A stretch of 29,632 bases of DNA, from NCBI GenBank assembly GCA_003427395.1, contig BFEA01000052.1, positions 3,951,462 through 3,981,093 of the forward strand, read 5' to 3'. Origin of the DNA: Chara braunii. Lineage: Eukaryota; Streptophyta; Charophyceae; Charales; Characeae. Made by a program: the position numbers and the translations under genes. Each line of letters opens with the position of its first letter. Positions within the stretch are counted from its first letter, which is position 1. Of the stretch, positions 26,309-29,632 are shown piece by piece. Under the pieces are notes generated by a model. It was not told the origin of the DNA and did not search any database. It saw only the letters and a program-made list of their open reading frames with translations.

Positions 26309-26661
26309 GGTGATTTGATCCCTGAACAGTTTTTCAGTACCTTAGCATATGAGCTTCCAGTTTTTCAGTATCGTAGCATACAATAATTCCATTTAGTATG
26401 TGTTTATTTATTTGTTTAAATTGTTTATTCAAATCACCACTAACTCTCCCAGGCCAACTTTTATGACAAAATTGTCTACCACCACATTCTTCGGGGACTC
26501 AGCCTCCCAGACCTTTGTGGCTGGCAGTGCTAGCCCCAAAGAGAAAAAATGAGCACCGCACCAGTTTGTTTTGCACTTGCCACGCAGCACAAATCTGCCA
26601 AGGGAAAGAGAGGCTCAGAGGTAGTGGCGGTATAACAATTTAATCATTTTTGGGATTGTAG
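26309..26661. other. unassigned DNA between LINE-C and the U6 retrocopy
   Basis: No gene is recognised. A short imperfect tandem repeat with AGTTTTTCAGTA occurs at about 26328 and 26359 (period 31). The rest is AT-rich. Confidence 0.4.
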
Positions 26662-26674
26662 TATTGTACTAATG
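26662..26674. repeat. target-site duplication flanking the U6 copy, left (right copy 26775-26787)
   Basis: TATTGTACTAATG is present as two perfect 13-bp copies, the right one immediately after the U6 3' end (sharing a T with it). This is the hallmark of LINE-mediated retroposition. Confidence 0.9.
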
Positions 26675-26676
26675 TT

Positions 26677-26694
26677 GTCCTTCGGGACATCCGT

Positions 26695-26726
<32 letters not shown>

Positions 26727-26775
26727 GGCCCCTGCGCAAGGATGACACACATAAATCGAGAAATGGTCCAAATTT
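26677..26775 (+). pseudogene. U6 snRNA retrocopy, near full length
   Basis: It starts GTCCTTCGGGACATCCG, runs through TTGGAACGATACAGAGAAGA with the intact ACAGAGA box (pairs with the 5' splice site) and AGCATGGCCCCTGCGCAAGG (internal stem-loop), and ends ATAAATCGAGAAATGGTCCA followed by AATTT. The 5' hairpin is two bases short compared with the usual GTCCCTTCGGGGAC, and ACACGCA is ACACACA (a CpG transition). Downstream there is no T4 run, so Pol III would not stop here. Upstream there is no plant-type USE or well-placed TATA. Perfect 13-bp direct repeats flank it, so it is best read as a processed pseudogene, although the RNA part is well preserved. Confidence 0.92.
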
Positions 26776-26787
26776 ATTGTACTAATG

Positions 26788-28370
26788 AGTCCAATAATTG
26801 GACTCGTTACTCCAATTTGACTATGATCAGAATATTTGATGAGAATTTGCCCTCATTTGCCGTTTTTCCTTTAAAATTGGGTCCTACTCACGCATGGTCA
26901 AAGCTTTTCTTTCCACCCCCCAAAATGGCCATGATGCCCTGTTAGCATCCGGAAAATCTAGGGCTGATCGTTATGGGACAGCAGGAACGGGGCAACAGGC
27001 AGGCTAATGAGTAAATTAGGACGCGGTTAGGTCATAGATTACAAATTAATTGGACAGAACGTCACAGAAGTGATTTCCTAATCCTCTTTCAGCGGTGTGG
27101 CGGTTTCGCTCATGCATGTGATGAAGATCAGCAGGCACCACATCATCGTGGCAGATCTCTGAAACACGCCGCACATGCTTATCCAACCGTCTCAGTCCTA
27201 TCTTCTCACCATCTTCTTCCTCCTCTTCTTCTCCTCTACACACTCACATCCATCACCTACTTCCCCCGAAGGCCATTCTGCCCCTACCTCACTTTTCTAG
27301 GTTGAGGGGTGAACCAATCATCTGCAACCATGGGTGGTGCATTGTTGTCAACGGGAACAGTTGGTAATGCATCATGCCCTTCTGCTGTCCTTGTCTCTCA
27401 TCTTCTCCGTGCACCTCTTCCTGGTCCGAAACTTTCTGTCTGTTGCCCCTTCAGAAGGAATATGATATGGTTACGCTCCCTCTGATGAGCTAGCCTGGTG
27501 GAGTCAGCGAAACCATGGAGGGCATTGAACGGCGCTGATGAGCTAGCTATTTTCCATGGTGGTTCTCAGTGGCCAACCCTGGAGGGCTGAGTTTCAGGAG
27601 CTTTGGTGAGACAATCTTCGAGGGAGTTATTGTTCAGAACTTCTGTATTCCCGGATCATGGAGTTAAATTGTGTTACTCGATTGTGCTTCTTCTTTCTTT
27701 TTATTTATTAAACAGGTGCTTATGGTCCTGGCTCCTTTTCCATTCTGGGGAGCGTCAGTCCAGTTCCTTTTCCACCGGCAAGTGATAAAATTACAACAAA
27801 TGCACTCACACGCGCATTCTTGCCTGGGCCTCAGGATCCCTGGACAGCATTGATTACTCTATTTTCATAGAGTATTGACTGCAGCTTCCCTCATATGATT
27901 GCTCTCAGGCTCGGTAACCGAGTCTGCCATCTAGACTTTAAGACCCAGAATCCATGGAGAGATCCGCATCATCATTTCCCTGTGGAGCTCACGTCCCCAT
28001 ACATCACGTTTGACATCCTTGGGTCAACATTGACCGAATTCCCCTTCTTCTTGCCTGTAGAGATGGCTCCGCGTTGTTGATGAGCCTTCCTGCCTGTCAC
28101 GTGCAGATGGGCCCCTAGTCTCTCCGGTTTTGGGTCAGAATTATGTCTATGTTTCCATCGAACAGTTATTCCAGTGACTTCCGTCAGCTTGCCTCGTCAA
28201 AGCCATGCCCGTATGAATGTGGCCTACTGTTCTTGCTCCTGTCAGTATTGGTCTGGATTACCACTTTGAATCTTCTCCATTGACGAAGAATTTCCACTTC
28301 TGTCAAGCTTTAGTGCTCTAATAAGCGGCGTCCTGCATCTAGGTAGGTGGGATCATCTCAAAGAAGTTTA
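26788..28370. other. unassigned DNA, no supported gene
   Basis: Directly after the U6 copy is a short perfect palindrome, GAGTCCAATAATTGGACTC (26787-26805). The rest has only short ORFs of 60-67 codons without recognisable domains. The best is 27895-28080 on the plus strand (MIALRLGNRVCHLDFKTQNP...), with no family match by eye. Confidence 0.4.
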
Positions 28371-28440
28371 CCTAGACAGCACATCAGCAACGACATTGTA
28401 CTTACCTTGTACTGGTTCAATTCAATGTCAAAGTCATACG
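28371..28440 (-). pseudogene. Gypsy RNase H C-terminal scrap (Gypsy-C)
   Basis: The minus strand reads YDFDIELNQYK, then after a one-base shift GKYNVVADVLSR. This is the conserved end of Ty3/Gypsy RNase H (compare YDFELKPVKGKYNVVTDALSRR in Gypsy-A of this window), including the final catalytic Asp. Only about 23 residues are recognisable. It lies less than 1 kb downstream (minus sense) of the PBS at 29301-29314, so if it belongs to the same element, gag, protease and RT have been deleted. Confidence 0.6.
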
Positions 28441-29300
28441 AGGCATACAGCTTTGTCAAGGGCATCGTAGCGGGAAGATGGATTGCAACAAAGGTCACTA
28501 AATGATGGAGAAGATCAGGGGAGTGTGCATCAGGTAATCATCCATGTACAACAGTCAGTCAAGGTATGGCCCCATTCCAATTCCTCCGATCACTTAGACC
28601 TACCCATATTACTGCTGGGCTATGGCGGATTGTGTTCACTGGCTAGCAGCAAATTTAAGGACAGTCTGCAAAGTCCTCAAGACTTCTTTTACATCACAGA
28701 GAGGACCACAAGGCCAGGCGGTATAACCACTTCCTCTCGACTCTTAGGACTGGTCAACGCTCGTGCGGACGAGGTTCATATGCATGCCCGTCAGTACCTG
28801 TCTTACGGCTAGACATGCTTTTTGAACGATCGCATGTCACTCATGCCCGTGCAGCTGATTTACAAGCTCGCTTTTGGCAGGTTGACCCTACCTATCTATG
28901 CATGCACCCTACATGACAGACTTCAGAGTCTTAAGACCTAATTGACGACAACAAAAATTGATGACAGCAGCTCAACTTCCAGGAAAGGTCGAGCAACTTC
29001 CAGACAATTAAAACAAGATCATGCAGCACATACAAGGGTTACGGTTAGGAAACACTTCACTCCGAAGATTGATGAAAATGTCCTTGCTCGACTCTACTCT
29101 CCACACTTCATGCTGCAGGTAAGCTTCTCCTCTGTTCGCCCTTCTTTCCACCTTCTGCTGCTTCCAACCAATCGTCTTTCTCCGCCTTTCTATTTCTCCT
29201 TTTTTTCTTTGTCTTTGGGTCGCCCACCGGCCTTATTCCTCGCATGGTGGTACACCATCTTCATGCGCCACCTCCTTAAACACTGGAAGACAACGAGAGA
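28441..29300 (-). other. unassigned DNA between RNase H scrap and PBS
   Basis: No coding sequence is supported on either strand; the plus-strand ORFs at 28483-28812 and 28942-29394 lack recognisable domains. The interval would correspond to the leader and eroded 5' coding part of a minus-strand Gypsy-C. Confidence 0.35.
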
Positions 29301-29314
29301 CTGCTCTGATACCA
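29301..29314 (-). promoter_or_regulatory. primer-binding site of a third LTR element (Gypsy-C)
   Basis: The minus strand reads TGGTATCAGAGCAG, the same 12-nt PBS core as in Gypsy-B. Six bases separate it from a TG (29321) that would be the LTR edge. Confidence 0.75.
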
Positions 29315-29320
29315 CTTCAA

Positions 29321-29554
29321 TGATCCAAGCTTTCCCACAGCCCTTCACACTCACAATTCACCAAATCCACACACACATGAAGCTCCACACATAACTCGCC
29401 CTTCACGCAAGTTTAACGCACCTCAAGATGACTTGTGACTCAAATTTTTTGACACATCCAGTTCTATACAACTGTGAAGGCGACTATGGACGCCAACAAG
29501 CAACAGGCACATACCTCTATCCCTCAACCTAACTTACTCAGACATGCACACAAG

Positions 29555-29632
<78 letters not shown>
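29321..29632 (-). repeat. inner part of the Gypsy-C 5' LTR, cut by the window end
   Basis: Begins TGATCCAAGC on the plus strand next to the PBS, as expected for the inner edge of a minus-strand 5' LTR. No second copy exists in the window, so identity rests on the PBS alone. The outer part contains CT and TA microsatellites. Confidence 0.55.
29556..29632. repeat. compound (CT)n(TA)n microsatellite at window end
   Basis: About 40 bp of CT followed by about 36 bp of TA running to the last base. Confidence 0.95.

Noticed and set aside
28942-29394. 150-codon plus-strand ORF
   Set aside because: It runs through a PBS and LTR edge of a minus-strand element and has no recognisable domain.
14340-29632. 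CRISPR array, bacterial operon or rRNA genes
   Set aside because: No regular short direct repeats with unique spacers, no bacterial gene organisation and no rRNA core motifs were seen. Tandem repeats present are explained as LTR enhancer-like arrays, duplications and microsatellites.

Overview
This window looks like transposon-dense nuclear DNA from a plant-lineage eukaryote. The evidence is chromodomain-bearing Ty3/Gypsy elements primed by a plant-type primer-binding site (TGGTATCAGAGC), LINE fragments with an RT-type zinc-binding domain, retroposed U6 snRNA, long poly(A/T) tracts and dinucleotide microsatellites. The wording of the gag-pol proteins reminds me of elements from the charophyte alga Chara. 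That is recognition by eye, not a search. I see no convincing intact host gene; nearly every coding stretch is a decayed mobile element.

Layout. (1) 1-5673: a plus-strand chromovirus-type Gypsy element ('Gypsy-A') with gag, a protease remnant, RT, RNase H, integrase and chromodomain, then a 3' LTR (about 4690-5673) with a TATA box and a 57-bp tandem array. Its 5' LTR is not in the window. (2) 5671-8056 plus about 20692-20900: pieces of a minus-strand LINE ('LINE-A') in colinear order. (3) 8057-20691: a 12.6-kb minus-strand Gypsy element ('Gypsy-B') that splits LINE-A. It has two LTRs (8057-9356, 19421-20691), a polypurine tract, a PBS, and matching ATTGT at both outer ends. Its gag, protease, RT, RNase H, integrase and chromodomain are all broken. 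(4) About 12650-16618: a block of foreign DNA nested between the protease and RT of Gypsy-B. It holds inverted-repeat-rich DNA, tandem repeats, a CT microsatellite, two partial U6 snRNA copies, a tRNA-like sequence with A and B boxes, and an 85-nt poly(T). (5) 20692-22640: unrecognised DNA with two short protein-like ORFs and perfect tandem duplications. (6) About 22642-26308: the 5' portion of a plus-strand LINE ('LINE-C') with ORF1 and an AP-type endonuclease, lacking RT. (7) 26662-26787: a near full-length U6 snRNA retrocopy flanked by perfect 13-bp target-site duplications. (8) 26788-29632: mostly unassigned DNA, then a Gypsy RNase H scrap, a PBS and the inner edge of a third minus-strand LTR that runs off the window.

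How it fits together: three layers of nesting are visible (LINE-A, then Gypsy-B inside it, then the 12.65-16.6 kb block). The most unusual feature is repeated capture of Pol III RNAs, with three U6-derived segments and one tRNA-like segment. The first can be read directly as a retroposition event. The others sit in a mosaic that may be a chimeric tRNA/U6 SINE.
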